64,000 bases of DNA. It comes from JAPLIS01 sp963719415. GTDB taxonomy: Bacteria > Babelota > Babeliae > Babelales > Vermiphilaceae. This document shows, piece by piece, positions 26,492-36,089 of the stretch. Under the pieces are notes generated by a model. It saw nothing but the letters and a program-made list of their open reading frames with translations, made no database searches and was not told where the DNA came from. The stretch is from NCBI GenBank assembly GCA_963719415.1, contig OY970383.1, positions 868,001 to 932,000 of the forward strand, given 5' to 3'. The stretch's first letter is position 1, and every line of letters starts with the position of its first letter. Made by a program: the position numbers and the translations under genes.

Positions 26492-27583
26492 TTATTCTTG
26501 TATTATTTTTTGCACTGCATCAACATGCCAAATATCTAACGCTTTAAAGTAATCAACTCCATAACAATTAAACCAGCGTTTAATTTCTTCTATTTTTGTG
26601 TTGAATGGCTCTGTGTATGCACGCCCATTAAAAAAATCATAGCCGTTATACCAGGAGTCTGGTATCTGTTTGCATATAATAGAATCTGTTTGAGACATGA
26701 TGCCTTGGTATAAGTAATTATTATAGATTGTATTAATATGTTGAGCATGAGCATTTCTCTCTTGTTCTGTCGTAGCCGTTTCACAAAGACGAATAAATTC
26801 AAGACACATGTACCATGCTTTTTTAATATCAATATTTTGTAAGCTAACGCATTTAAAATGCATAACGCCATAATCAATAGTATTAAAATAGAAACTATTT
26901 ACGGGTTCTGAGCATATCATGCCAGCAGGTTCTCGAGAAACATGAATAGAGACTGACCCATGAGCTGATTGATTGGATAGATAAGAAGCAACGCCATCGT
27001 CGGCAAATGCATATATACGACGCCATTTATACATAGTTGGATTGCATTGTTCATCATCACGATAAAGGTAGAGGTTGTCCCACTGATGGATGGTAGGGAG
27101 TCTTAGTGTTTGTCCAGGTTTTAAAGCGAGTATTTTATTTTTTAACCAGTTATTTTGAAGGCAGTGGGCACTAAACATTTCATCAGCATCAAGCATTATA
27201 AAATGGGTGCCGCCAACTTCTCTGCCGGCCAATAATAGTTTTTCTCTATTGTCTTTTTCAGAACCATGTTGCCATGCTGATACTTGATTCAGCATAATTT
27301 TTTCGATAGGTAGTTCTATTGCTAACTTTTGTACAATAGCAACGGTATTATCTTCAGATGCATCGTCTAACACAATAATACTTTCAGCATAGAGAGTTAA
27401 CATACGCAAAAACTGTTCTATTGCTTCTTGCTCGTTGCGAATTTGTACCAGGGCAACTATTTTTTTGGTACTAAAATTAGTTTTGATATTAGGATTGTTT
27501 TGAGCATTAACATAGATACATAGCAGAGAGCAGAAAAATAATAATATATATTTTTGTAGAGCAATAATAGTTGATTTGAGCAT
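26492..27583 (-). CDS. Exported family 2 glycosyltransferase-like protein
   Basis: A 363-residue protein. Residues 1-27 are a typical signal peptide (IALQKYILLFFCSLLCIYVNAQ). The body is a GT2 domain: IVALVQIRNEQEAIEQFLRM, the acidic SIIVLDDASEDNT strand, and the metal-binding DxD as HFIMLDADEMF (near residue 133). A conserved R-G-S/His region follows (GSVSIHVSREPAG, YGVMHFKCVS). The C-terminus is helical. It belongs to the minus-strand glycosyltransferase/methyltransferase cluster, with a 15-bp gap to the methyltransferase. Fold assignment is good; donor and acceptor cannot be told. Confidence 0.8.
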   Translation of the reverse strand: MLKSTIIALQKYILLFFCSLLCIYVNAQNNPNIKTNFSTKKIVALVQIRNEQEAIEQFLRMLTLYAESIIVLDDASEDNTVAIVQKLAIELPIEKIMLNQVSAWQHGSEKDNREKLLLAGREVGGTHFIMLDADEMFSAHCLQNNWLKNKILALKPGQTLRLPTIHQWDNLYLYRDDEQCNPTMYKWRRIYAFADDGVASYLSNQSAHGSVSIHVSREPAGMICSEPVNSFYFNTIDYGVMHFKCVSLQNIDIKKAWYMCLEFIRLCETATTEQERNAHAQHINTIYNNYLYQGIMSQTDSIICKQIPDSWYNGYDFFNGRAYTEPFNTKIEEIKRWFNCYGVDYFKALDIWHVDAVQKIIQE

Positions 27584-27742
27584 GTTTGTTTCCTGATTTA
27601 TATAATAATTTTTTACTTAGTTACTCTCAGCTAATGCTATGGGCTTACGTAGCAGGAGGTGCGGGCATTTCCAGCTAGATACTTTTAGACATATTTTTTA
27701 GTAACCATTTAACGTGTGCGATTTATATATAATAATTTGTTA

Positions 27743-28708
27743 TTATCTCGGTAAAAATTCGATATTTTTGAAGAAATTATCATATACATCAGGGTATAGA
27801 GTACGTAGCCATTCTTTTTCTCGAGTGCCGGCTGCCGATGCTCCTGGATATTGAGTAGAAGAGAGCCCTTTAGGGTTCCAATAATATAATCCATAGACCC
27901 CATCGACTCGTTTAAAATGTGCGTTACCGTATACCGCAATACGAATCCACATTTCTAAATCACCAGCAGACTGAAATTTTTCATTAAAAAGTCCATATCT
28001 TTGATGAATGGAACGACGCCACATAGGATTACAGCAAGGGTATGGTACAAATTTACGAATTAAAAGATCTTTATTATAATCGCGGACGGACTGCCAGATA
28101 GTGAATTTTTCTGAACTGTTTTGTTCAAAAGTTTCATTGGGTTGTTTTGTAATGTATATTCCTGAGTAGATAACGTCGGCTGTTAGATCTTCATCTAATG
28201 CTTGCGCATGTTTTTCATAACAAAGCGGACTTAAGCGATCATCTAAATTTGCATTGGTAATATACTCAGTTTTAGCCATTTTAATGCCAAGGTTCCATAC
28301 TGCATAGAGTCCTGGATCGTTGTCTAGGCGTACATAGGTAATATTTGGATATTGTTGCATATAGCGCTTAATTGTCTCCTCTTCGTTTCCTGGGGAATTA
28401 GCATTGATCATGATTAATTGGCATTGATCAAAAATAGTTTGACGCGTAATATCTTGCATGAACTGTTCTATATATTCGTCACCATTGTAAACAGAAGTGA
28501 TAATAGAGACTCGGTAACTAGTGCATAGAGATGGAGAAAAATAGAATAAAGAAGAAAGAGAGAGTAAAAAAGTTATAATTAAAGCTTGTAGGGGTATAGC
28601 TTTGATAGTTAGATTTTGTGCTTGTGTATTCTGTGTGGGTATATGCTGTATACGTATATTTTGCGTAATAAGTGGTGGTTTAGGTATAGATAAGTAATCA
28701 TGCTTCAT
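27743..28708 (-). CDS. Family 2 glycosyltransferase with N-terminal membrane segment
   Basis: A 321-residue protein. The ATG at 28708 (MKHDYLSIPKPP) is chosen because AGGAG lies 7 bases upstream; a longer frame from 28759 would overlap the preceding gene. One hydrophobic segment at about residues 37-56 (LQALIITFLLSLSSLFYF) anchors or exports the protein. The GT2 domain follows: VSIITSVYNGDEYIEQFM, LIMINANSPGNEEETI, ITNANLDDRLSP (DxD-like), then an acceptor region with GDLEMWIRIAVYG, the usual ED/EMW motif of GT2 enzymes. It lies 34 bp downstream of the membrane protein at 28743. Confidence 0.85.
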   Translation of the reverse strand: MKHDYLSIPKPPLITQNIRIQHIPTQNTQAQNLTIKAIPLQALIITFLLSLSSLFYFSPSLCTSYRVSIITSVYNGDEYIEQFMQDITRQTIFDQCQLIMINANSPGNEEETIKRYMQQYPNITYVRLDNDPGLYAVWNLGIKMAKTEYITNANLDDRLSPLCYEKHAQALDEDLTADVIYSGIYITKQPNETFEQNSSEKFTIWQSVRDYNKDLLIRKFVPYPCCNPMWRRSIHQRYGLFNEKFQSAGDLEMWIRIAVYGNAHFKRVDGVYGLYYWNPKGLSSTQYPGASAAGTREKEWLRTLYPDVYDNFFKNIEFLPR

Positions 28709-28742
28709 AGACAATCTCCTATTAAATAGTTTTTGTTTTTTT

Positions 28743-29699
28743 TTAAATAATTTGTTCATTGTCTGTTAATTTTTTGTTTTCTAGTAATTTTTTATACATA
28801 AAAACTCTGCATAATGAAGATACGGCAAAAAACATGAAAAAAGTGAATAAAAAAAAGAACCCACTGATGAAGGTTGTTATGGCGCTAATGAAAGTTGCTA
28901 CCATGCTAAAAATATAGTTATAAGAAACAAGGCGGGTGAGTATAAAGTGGAGCGGCCCTAAAACAATGACTGCAGTTAACAAGATGTAAGCAATCCAAAA
29001 CAGAAGAATCACGAGATAGGCCTGAATTAATAACCAAATATACTTTTTTGCTAATTGATAGCTTTGTTTTAAAGACCTTGTAATTGTTGATTTTCGTTCG
29101 ATAATAAAAAAAATATAAAAACCAAAAATGACGCAGATCAGGTAATTAATAATTTCAATCAGAATGAATAAAGGTATTTTTGCATAACAAGACGTAATTG
29201 ATGTATTGAAAAAATGTGAGATAAATGAATATATCATCTGATAGGAAATTATAGTGATTACAATAGGAATTATAGAAGAGACAGATGGAAAGTTTATTTT
29301 TTTTGGTGTGATTGGTTTTTTATCATATGTTTGTAATGCTATGATTGCAAATTCTACTTGTGTAATCGCATAAGGAATAAGAGCACACGCATTTACTAAA
29401 AATAGGGTTATAGGTGCGTTATGTTGGGGAAATAGTTTGCCAGTGGCCCCAAAGGTTGCCGGTCCAAAAGTAAAAACTCCATTTTGGTATAGCCAATTAA
29501 ATGGTATAGGTGATACAAAAATACGTAAAAAAAGAATACAAAGAATGATGCAGAGAAAGTAGATAGTTCCGAGAATTAAGAATGCAAAGATAAAAGATCG
29601 CCATTCTTTTTTTAATACTTCCCAGCTATAGTGAAGCGGGTCTAAAATGTTAAACGGCCGGTTTAATGTCTCGTTAAATGGTATGTTGTCTGTCTGCAT
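28743..29699 (-). CDS. Multipass membrane protein, paralogue array member 4
   Basis: A 318-residue integral membrane protein with about six hydrophobic segments. It begins with a short polar N-terminus then FNILDPLHYSWEVLKKEWRSF, the same lead-in (F.L.DP..Y....) as the three upstream relatives. A conserved motif RSLKQSYQLAKKYIWLL precedes the penultimate membrane helix, equivalent to AKEAWQKSRKFLDSYKWN in the others. The ATG at 29699 has AGGA and overlaps the upstream gene by 26 bp, implying translational coupling. The layout resembles uncharacterised bacterial DUF975/YciC-type membrane proteins; this is pattern similarity only. Confidence 0.65.
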   Translation of the reverse strand: MQTDNIPFNETLNRPFNILDPLHYSWEVLKKEWRSFIFAFLILGTIYFLCIILCILFLRIFVSPIPFNWLYQNGVFTFGPATFGATGKLFPQHNAPITLFLVNACALIPYAITQVEFAIIALQTYDKKPITPKKINFPSVSSIIPIVITIISYQMIYSFISHFFNTSITSCYAKIPLFILIEIINYLICVIFGFYIFFIIERKSTITRSLKQSYQLAKKYIWLLIQAYLVILLFWIAYILLTAVIVLGPLHFILTRLVSYNYIFSMVATFISAITTFISGFFFLFTFFMFFAVSSLCRVFMYKKLLENKKLTDNEQII

Positions 29700-30621
29700 C
29701 AGCTAGTCCTTTGGGTTTATAGGCTTGTTTATAGATGAGTAATTTTTTATAGGTATATATATCGGCTGCAGATACTATACTTTCAAAAAAAACAAAAAAT
29801 AATAGTATATACACAATGGTAATGAGGGGAATAAATACGGTACTTTCTAAAGAGAAAATAGGTAAAAATTGTTTTTGGAGAGTAATAAGGAAATAGAATA
29901 GGTGATAGCCAGTATAAAGGGCACTTATTATAATGGAAGAAAACAGAATAAACATGCTTATCCAAGTCCCGGTTAACCATAAGAAATGGTTGTAGCTTAA
30001 CTCGTAGCTTGCTCCTATTGCTTTTTCAATAATATAGTTTTTTTCTACTATGAAAAAGCGAGATAGGGAAATTTTAAAGATAAACAAGTAACTTACGAGC
30101 AGATAAAAGACCGTGAAAATAGAGCGAAAATAAACATGAGAAATATCTATTTTAAGATAAAAAGGTAGAACAAACAGCAACCAGATTGCTATAAATTGGG
30201 GAAGATATAAAAAAGAATAGGCAAAAAAATTTTTAAGAGATATTGGCTTATTATCATATAATAAAGATGTTATTGAAACATAAAAGGTATCAAGCCATGC
30301 TATCCAAAAAAAGAGTCCTATTTGCACCCAGATAAATCTTTTGAGATGGTAAAAATAAGAGAGCCATGCGGAAAAAGGAGCTTTTTCTAACGAATAAAAA
30401 AAAGATACAAGCTTGCCCCATACTATTTTTGCCCCATCATTAAACAGAAGTGCCAATAGGCCGCTGATTATAATTATAATGCAGAGTGAAAAAAAAGTGA
30501 AAATAAGCGATGCTTTGAAAAATAGCGGCCATCGATGAAAAAATAGGCTAAAACCATATTTCAATGGATCTAGCAATGAGCTAATGGGAGATTTTTGTAT
30601 ATTAAAGGGGGACTTCTGCAT
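29674..30621 (-). CDS. Multipass membrane protein, paralogue array member 3
   Basis: A 315-residue integral membrane protein starting MQKSPFNIQKSPISSLLDPL at 30621, which has GGAG 7 bases upstream and aligns with the MQKSSFN start of its neighbours. About six membrane helices. The conserved helix-preceding motif is IEKAIGASYELSYNHFLWL. It overlaps the upstream gene by 20 bp and the downstream gene by 26 bp. Function unknown. Confidence 0.65.
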   Translation of the reverse strand: MQKSPFNIQKSPISSLLDPLKYGFSLFFHRWPLFFKASLIFTFFSLCIIIIISGLLALLFNDGAKIVWGKLVSFFYSLEKAPFSAWLSYFYHLKRFIWVQIGLFFWIAWLDTFYVSITSLLYDNKPISLKNFFAYSFLYLPQFIAIWLLFVLPFYLKIDISHVYFRSIFTVFYLLVSYLFIFKISLSRFFIVEKNYIIEKAIGASYELSYNHFLWLTGTWISMFILFSSIIISALYTGYHLFYFLITLQKQFLPIFSLESTVFIPLITIVYILLFFVFFESIVSAADIYTYKKLLIYKQAYKPKGLADADRQHTI

Positions 30622-31450
30622 GTATAGACTCCACATTTTCAGGAAGTACTGGTATTAGACTGCGATATATATAGGTGGTAGCGAGTGTTTGTATGGTAAA
30701 ATGTAATGCTACAAATAAACAAGTGAGTTGTAGTGCAGGTATATATACTAATAGAGTTCGTTCGTTTGTAGGCCATAGTGTTTTAAAAATAAAAAAAGAA
30801 ACTAATAATATAAAATCGATCACGATACAAGAAGCGATTATGTTCCACTTATAGCTATCAAGAAATTTTCTGCTTTTTTGCCAAGCTTCTTTTGCTGTAT
30901 GTTGCTTATCAATGCCATAATGAGTACTTAAAATAATACGGTCCATAAAGTATAGAAAAAGAGCGATATGCACACCCAGCGTTATAATTAATAGCAAGAA
31001 AATAATGATAAATGGCCGGCTGCTAGTAGTGTTTACAAGGGTCAAAAATTTACTAGCAATAATTAAAAAGGTCAAATATAATGAGAAAACAATCACTAAT
31101 GGTACAAGTATAAATAAAAAAAGAGATGTAGGAATTTTATTAAAGTGGGAACATAGCTGTCTGAACGTACATATTTTTGAATCGTACCATTTTAAAGAAG
31201 TGTAGATATAAAGTAGGCAGATAGAACTTATAATAAATAACAATGCAAGCACTATAAGAGCATCTAATAAGAAGCTGCTGGTAAATGGTCTTAGGCAGAA
31301 GAAGTTGAAGAAATTGATAAATACCTGGCATATTATTGTTGTTACAACAAAGTAAAGTGCGAGAAACGGAATAGTTATATAAAATTTGGTAAAGAAAGTT
31401 TGTAATGCATAAATAAATGGATCAAATAGGTTAAAAGATGACTTTTGCAT
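30602..31450 (-). CDS. Multipass membrane protein, paralogue array member 2
   Basis: A 282-residue membrane protein with about six hydrophobic segments and the conserved cytoplasmic motif AKEAWQKSRKFLDSYKWN. It is nearly identical to the gene at 31687-32505 over the first 115 and last 110 residues; only the segment around residues 115-165 differs. AGGAG precedes the ATG at 31450. It ends inside the next gene (20-bp overlap). Function unknown. Confidence 0.68.
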   Translation of the reverse strand: MQKSSFNLFDPFIYALQTFFTKFYITIPFLALYFVVTTIICQVFINFFNFFCLRPFTSSFLLDALIVLALLFIISSICLLYIYTSLKWYDSKICTFRQLCSHFNKIPTSLFLFILVPLVIVFSLYLTFLIIASKFLTLVNTTSSRPFIIIFLLLIITLGVHIALFLYFMDRIILSTHYGIDKQHTAKEAWQKSRKFLDSYKWNIIASCIVIDFILLVSFFIFKTLWPTNERTLLVYIPALQLTCLFVALHFTIQTLATTYIYRSLIPVLPENVESIHAEVPL

Positions 31451-31686
31451 GCACGATCACTCCTTTAATATAAATGCAATTTAATTTATTTTTACCTTTA
31501 TTTATAAAAGATAGTAAAAATAATAATTCAAAAACAATAAAATAAAAAAATTAAAATGTATGCAATATATTTTTTATTTGTTTGGGGATTCTGTTTTTAT
31601 TTACCACAATTGCTTCAAACTAATACTCTTTGTGTTTATAGAGTCAAAAAACAATAAAAAATGTAAGGGTGCGGAGCGAGATTTTT

Positions 31687-32505
31687 TTAAAGCGGAACTT
31701 CTGCATGTATAGACTCCACATTTTCAGGAAGTACAGGTATTAGACTGCGATATATATAGGTGATAGCGAGTGTTTGTATGGTAAAATGTAATGCTACAAA
31801 TAAACAAGTGAGTTGTAGTGCAGGTATATATACTAATAGAGTTCGCTCGTTTGTAGGCCATAGTATTTTAAAAATAAAAAAAGAAACTAATAATATAAAA
31901 TCGATCACGATGCAAGAAGCGATTATGTTCCACTTATAGCTATCAAGAAATTTTCTGCTTTTTTGCCAAGCTTCTTTTGCTGTATGTTGCTTATCAATGC
32001 CATAATGAGTACTTAAAATAACACGGTCCATAAGGTATAAAAAAAGAGCACTATGTGTGCATATTGTTATCGCTAATAAGGAAATAATGAGAGAGTATGG
32101 CCAGTTGCTGACAACAACTAAGAAGCTTAAGTAGAGTGACAAAATAATAAGCAACGGTGATAGTATCAATAAAAAAAGAGATGTGGGAATTTTGTTAAAG
32201 TGGGAACATATCTGTCTAAACGTACATATTTTTGAATCATACCACTTTAAAGAAATATAGATGTAAAGTAGGCAGATAGAGCTCATAATAAATAACAATG
32301 CAAGCACGATAAGAGTGTCAAATAAGAAGCTACTAGTAAATGGTCTAAAGTGAAAAAAGTCGAAAAAGTTGATAAATACCTGGGACATTATTGCTGTTAC
32401 AACAAAGTAAAGTGCGAGAAATGGAATAGTTATATAAAATTTGGTAAAGAAAGTTTGTAATGCATAAATAAATGGATCAAATAGGTTAAAAGATAACTTT
32501 TGCAT
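31687..32505 (-). CDS. Multipass membrane protein, paralogue array member 1
   Basis: A 272-residue near-copy of the next gene downstream, starting MQKLSFNLFDPFIYAL, with identical flanking ribosome-binding site (AAAGGAGTG) and C-terminal 110 residues that differ by only a few changes. The variable middle (about residues 115-155) is ten residues shorter. A 236-bp spacer separates it from the next gene, so it may be a separately expressed tandem duplicate. Function unknown. Confidence 0.68.
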   Translation of the reverse strand: MQKLSFNLFDPFIYALQTFFTKFYITIPFLALYFVVTAIMSQVFINFFDFFHFRPFTSSFLFDTLIVLALLFIMSSICLLYIYISLKWYDSKICTFRQICSHFNKIPTSLFLLILSPLLIILSLYLSFLVVVSNWPYSLIISLLAITICTHSALFLYLMDRVILSTHYGIDKQHTAKEAWQKSRKFLDSYKWNIIASCIVIDFILLVSFFIFKILWPTNERTLLVYIPALQLTCLFVALHFTIQTLAITYIYRSLIPVLPENVESIHAEVPL

Positions 32506-32820
32506 GCACGAGCACTCCTTTAATATAAATGTAATTTAATTTATTTTTTACTTTTATGTATAAAAGATAGTAAAAACAATGATGCAAAGACAATAATTTT
32601 TTTGAAATTTTACTGAGCCAGTATTGTTTTGCTATTTAGGTTTGTTATTTAAAATATATAAGTATATGTTATTTTATTTACAAGCATACTAGCGTACAGA
32701 TAATATATGCTTTAAATATATTTTAAAATAAAATTATAGATTAAAAAAGTAATTATAGGTGGAAGGTCTGCATAGTAAAAATCAGCATAGTTTTGCATAT
32801 TATTGCATAAAAAGATAACG
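32506..32820. other. AT-rich divergent intergenic region
   Basis: About 315 bp between the divergently transcribed membrane-protein array (minus) and the DNA ligase gene (plus). The first 75 bp resemble the region upstream of the gene at 31450 (duplicated leader). The rest is very AT-rich with runs of TA and AAAATA; no ORF, strong hairpin or RNA gene was seen. Promoters for both directions presumably lie here. Confidence 0.5.
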
Positions 32821-33852
32821 ATGAATGAATTGCTGGCGCAACTGCCTGAAAAATTTAAAAAATTACTTATTAAAAAAACAATGCCTACATTTGTTAAACC
32901 TATGCTTGCAACATTGACGAGTAATTATTTTTCAAAAAAGGGTTGGATTTATGAGCGTAAGTTTGATGGAATACGGGGTCTTATTTTTAAAAATGGATCA
33001 AAATATTGTATAAAATCACGCAATGATCAGGATATGAGTAGTAGCTATCCCGAACTTGTTAATGAGCTAAAAAAGACGACTACGCAGCAACTAATATTGG
33101 ACGGTGAAATAGTAAGTTTTAAAGGAAGTGCGACCTCATTTGAAAAAATGCAACGTCGTGCTGGCGTGCAAAATCCTTCTGAATTACTTATGAAAGAAGT
33201 TAAAGTATATATTTACATTTTTGATATTCTCTATCTTGATGGCTATGATCTTACGAAGCTGCCACTTATACAAAGAAAAAAAATATTAAAGCAAGCCATT
33301 ACTTTTACCAATAAATTACGTTACACAGCTTATCGTAACACAAAGGGACTTGTCTTTTTTAAAGAAGCATGCGAAAAAGATTGGGAAGGTTTAATTGCTA
33401 AAGAAGCTGAAAGCTCGTACGTGCATACTCGCTCGCAAAATTGGTTAAAATTCAAGTGCATTGAAGAACAAGAACTGGTAGTCGGCGGCTATACTGATCC
33501 ACAAGCTTCAAGAATCGGGTTTGGAGCACTTCTTGTTGGTTATTATAAAAATGGGGTATTGCATTATGCCGGCAAAGTAGGGACAGGATATTCGGATGCA
33601 TTTTTAAAAAAATTTAGTCGAGAATTACATAAAATTAAAACGATTCTTAATCCCTTTAAAGATAAAGAAATTGCCAAAAAGAAGGGTGTTCATTTTGTAA
33701 AGCCCCTATTGGTAGTACAAATTGGATTTGAAGAATGGACCAAGCAGAACCGATTGCGGCAACCGCGTTTTTTGGGTGTACGTAGGGATAAATCAGCACA
33801 AGAGGTAGAAAAAGAGATGGCCAAAAATATTATTCCAGATAGAGATAAGTAA
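32821..33852 (+). CDS. ATP-dependent DNA ligase, LigD ligase-domain type
   Basis: Seals DNA nicks using ATP; the stand-alone version of the ligase domain of LigD used in non-homologous end joining. 343 residues. Motif I is YERKFDGIRG (Lys of KxDG accepts AMP), then SRN, LDGEIV, YIFDILYLDG, EGLIAKE and WLKFK (motif V). The C-terminal OB domain shows ELVVGGYTDPQ and GALLVGYY, characteristic of LigD/LigC ligases. The ATG at 32821 is preferred to a TTG at 32803; neither has a strong ribosome-binding site. A LigD-type polymerase domain is encoded separately at 53731-54651. No Ku gene was found in the window. Confidence 0.92.
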   Translation: MNELLAQLPEKFKKLLIKKTMPTFVKPMLATLTSNYFSKKGWIYERKFDGIRGLIFKNGSKYCIKSRNDQDMSSSYPELVNELKKTTTQQLILDGEIVSFKGSATSFEKMQRRAGVQNPSELLMKEVKVYIYIFDILYLDGYDLTKLPLIQRKKILKQAITFTNKLRYTAYRNTKGLVFFKEACEKDWEGLIAKEAESSYVHTRSQNWLKFKCIEEQELVVGGYTDPQASRIGFGALLVGYYKNGVLHYAGKVGTGYSDAFLKKFSRELHKIKTILNPFKDKEIAKKKGVHFVKPLLVVQIGFEEWTKQNRLRQPRFLGVRRDKSAQEVEKEMAKNIIPDRDK

Positions 33853-33863
33853 TTAAAGATAGT

Positions 33864-34700
33864 TTAGATTTTTTTTATCGTAGCGCTGATTTTTGATTCA
33901 TGTAATTTTTTATGAACTTGCTCGACAAATAGATTTCGAGCTTGGTCTAATGTGTTATTGTTAGTCCATATTTTTATTCTGAGTTCTGCTTTCAGTGTAT
34001 TGGCAACAGCGAGCGATTTTTCAGTGTTATGATTTTCAATGCTGCAACAAACAGCATCTTCGTAAATACGAAATAGGTTAATTTTTGGTTTAGGTTCTGT
34101 TAAAAAAAGAGTATTATTTGGTGTTATGTTTTTGAGTATTGTATCATAAATTAAGTTGGTGACTGTTTTAATTTCATGATCAGTTGAAAAAGATAATGAA
34201 AAAATGATTGCCTGTGTATCATAATATGTTTTATTGATTACTACTTTTTTTATGAAAAATTCATTTGGGATGCGAATAAAAGCATTGTCGCTTGTTCGTA
34301 TTTTTATTGATATTAAATCAATGGATTCTATAGTTCCGGTAAATGAATCGCATTGTACCCGGTCTCCAATAGCGCATGATCTTTCTATTAACAAAAAGAT
34401 GCCACTAATAATATTGGCAACACTTGTTTGTGCTGCAAAAGCAACTGCTATACCAACAATTCCCGCAGCTCCTAAAAGAGCGGATAAGTGAAATCCTAAG
34501 TCATGCAAAATTGATATACTTAAAAAAATACACCCAGCATATAAAATAATATTTTCGATCAATACACTCATGTGTAAAGACATATGCTTTCTGGCGATTT
34601 TTCCTAATGCTTTTCTGGCAAACCATAAAGCTGGCAATCCAACACAAATTGCGATAAGAATTCTTGTAATAATAGAAAAATAGATGTTATGTATCGCCAT
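33864..34700 (-). CDS. MscS family mechanosensitive channel
   Basis: A 278-residue inner-membrane protein that would open under membrane tension to release solutes. Three hydrophobic segments precede the pore helix region with its Gly/Ala pattern (LLGAAGIVGIAVAFAAQTSVANIISG, residues about 78-103), the MscS signature. The beta domain follows: GDRVQCDSFTGTIESIDLISIKIRT and IRIPNEFFIKKVVINKT. The C-terminal alpha/beta domain covers the last 100 residues. Length is close to E. coli MscS (286). It converges with the ligase gene with an 11-bp gap. Confidence 0.93.
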   Translation of the reverse strand: MAIHNIYFSIITRILIAICVGLPALWFARKALGKIARKHMSLHMSVLIENIILYAGCIFLSISILHDLGFHLSALLGAAGIVGIAVAFAAQTSVANIISGIFLLIERSCAIGDRVQCDSFTGTIESIDLISIKIRTSDNAFIRIPNEFFIKKVVINKTYYDTQAIIFSLSFSTDHEIKTVTNLIYDTILKNITPNNTLFLTEPKPKINLFRIYEDAVCCSIENHNTEKSLAVANTLKAELRIKIWTNNNTLDQARNLFVEQVHKKLHESKISATIKKI

Positions 34701-34780
34701 ATTTTTTTATCTGTCTAAAGATTTTCGTTAGCTCTCTATTTATTTTACCTAGATAATTTTTGCTGTGATTACGTATAGAA

Positions 34781-34975
34781 TTAAAAACGATTAAACCATC
34801 GACTAACTATAATAGGCATTAATCGTGGTTGGTATAGTTTTATTCCATAAAGAACCAAATAGAGACCCGTTATAATACAGACAAATCGCCACAGAAGATC
34901 ATAAATACCGGCGAAAAAAAAGATTACTCCAAAGATAATGCAGAGCATTCCCATCATTGATTGCTTGCTTTTCAT
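34781..34975 (-). CDS. Small membrane protein
   Basis: A 64-residue protein with two hydrophobic segments (about residues 9-24 and 28-46) and a basic C-terminus ending WFNRF. AAAGGA sits 8 bases before the ATG at 34975. It lies upstream of the mscS gene on the same strand with an 80-bp gap. Its first half resembles the repeated Gly-rich membrane hairpins of small bacterial membrane proteins; no family name can be given. Confidence 0.5.
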   Translation of the reverse strand: MKSKQSMMGMLCIIFGVIFFFAGIYDLLWRFVCIITGLYLVLYGIKLYQPRLMPIIVSRWFNRF

Positions 34976-35133
34976 AATAATATCCTTTTTATATATTTAA
35001 TATCGTACCTATTTTGTTTGTGCATGTAACGTTAATAATTACTATACTATTTTGTCTAAAAGAAAGCTATTGATGAGTTTATAGCTTTGTGTTAATTTTT
35101 TATAAAAATATTTAAATAAAATAGGGAGTATGT

Positions 35134-35955
35134 ATGAGCATGTTTTTAGGTAAAAGAGTAGGTAATTTATCAATATTTTCAATACTGTTTTTTTCTCAAT
35201 TATATTCTTTTGTAGCAAGTAATCAGCAACTTGAAGATGGATTACTGCGACTTCAGCACGCGTATCCCGATCATATTAAAGCTATATCTCTGGATAGTAT
35301 TATATGGCATGATGGAACGAGTATGCCGTTAGAATATTCAGAAGCAAAAAGCGATAGCGAAAGACTTAATAATTCTACTTTAGCCGATCAATTGACACAG
35401 CCGGTATATGTTCCTGGTATTTTGCACGAATCTCCTATGACTGATCCGGGCCGCATCAGGTGTGAGCCGTTTTTTCGTAAAATGTATGGTAATGACCCAA
35501 TAGAGGTTGAAAAAAATTTAACCATGGTTTCATGGATGCCGACCATTTTTGGTTCGCAAGCAAAACTCTTACCGGTTACTAAAATACATGGTATAGATAA
35601 GAAAATAGAGCAAATCTCTCAAGAATTGGAAGTATTAGTTTTGCAACATGCAGAATATATACCATTTTTATGTACTATAGGAGGAACGTATTGTTGGCGT
35701 AATATAGCAAATACTGATCGGTTAAGTTGTCATAGTTTTGGTATGACAATTGATATCAATGCTCATATGGCTGAATATTGGCAATGGGATTTACGTGCTA
35801 TGCAGAGAACTATTAGCGAAGATGAAGACATTATATACCGCAATTCTGTTCCCTGGGAGATTGTAGAAGTTTTTGAAAAGTATGGTTTTATTTGGGGGGG
35901 TAAATGGTACCATTATGATACTATGCATTTTGAATATCGCCCTGAATTGATGTAA
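35134..35955 (+). CDS. Exported M15-family peptidoglycan peptidase
   Basis: A 273-residue zinc peptidase expected to cut peptide cross-links or stems of peptidoglycan in the periplasm. Residues 1-30 are a signal peptide (LSIFSILFFSQLYSFVAS). The C-terminal third has the M15 zinc site: CHSFGMTIDIN (SxHxxG...D pattern, His and Asp ligands near residues 207-214) and WYHYDTMHFEYRPEL (second His, catalytic region, end of chain). The arrangement fits the M15_4 / L-alanyl-D-glutamate or D,D-peptidase type. About 170 residues precede the catalytic domain and have no recognised motif. GGGAG precedes the ATG. It is a single gene. Confidence 0.85.
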   Translation: MSMFLGKRVGNLSIFSILFFSQLYSFVASNQQLEDGLLRLQHAYPDHIKAISLDSIIWHDGTSMPLEYSEAKSDSERLNNSTLADQLTQPVYVPGILHESPMTDPGRIRCEPFFRKMYGNDPIEVEKNLTMVSWMPTIFGSQAKLLPVTKIHGIDKKIEQISQELEVLVLQHAEYIPFLCTIGGTYCWRNIANTDRLSCHSFGMTIDINAHMAEYWQWDLRAMQRTISEDEDIIYRNSVPWEIVEVFEKYGFIWGGKWYHYDTMHFEYRPELM

Positions 35956-36089
35956 ATAGAACAACTTAAAATAAACAGTAAAAGAGCGTATTCTACACGT
36001 AAAATGCTTTTGGTGGGGAGTGGATTAAATAAAATATTTTGTTTATACTATAGTTAATATAGCTTTTTAATTTTTATGGGGAAATTTCT

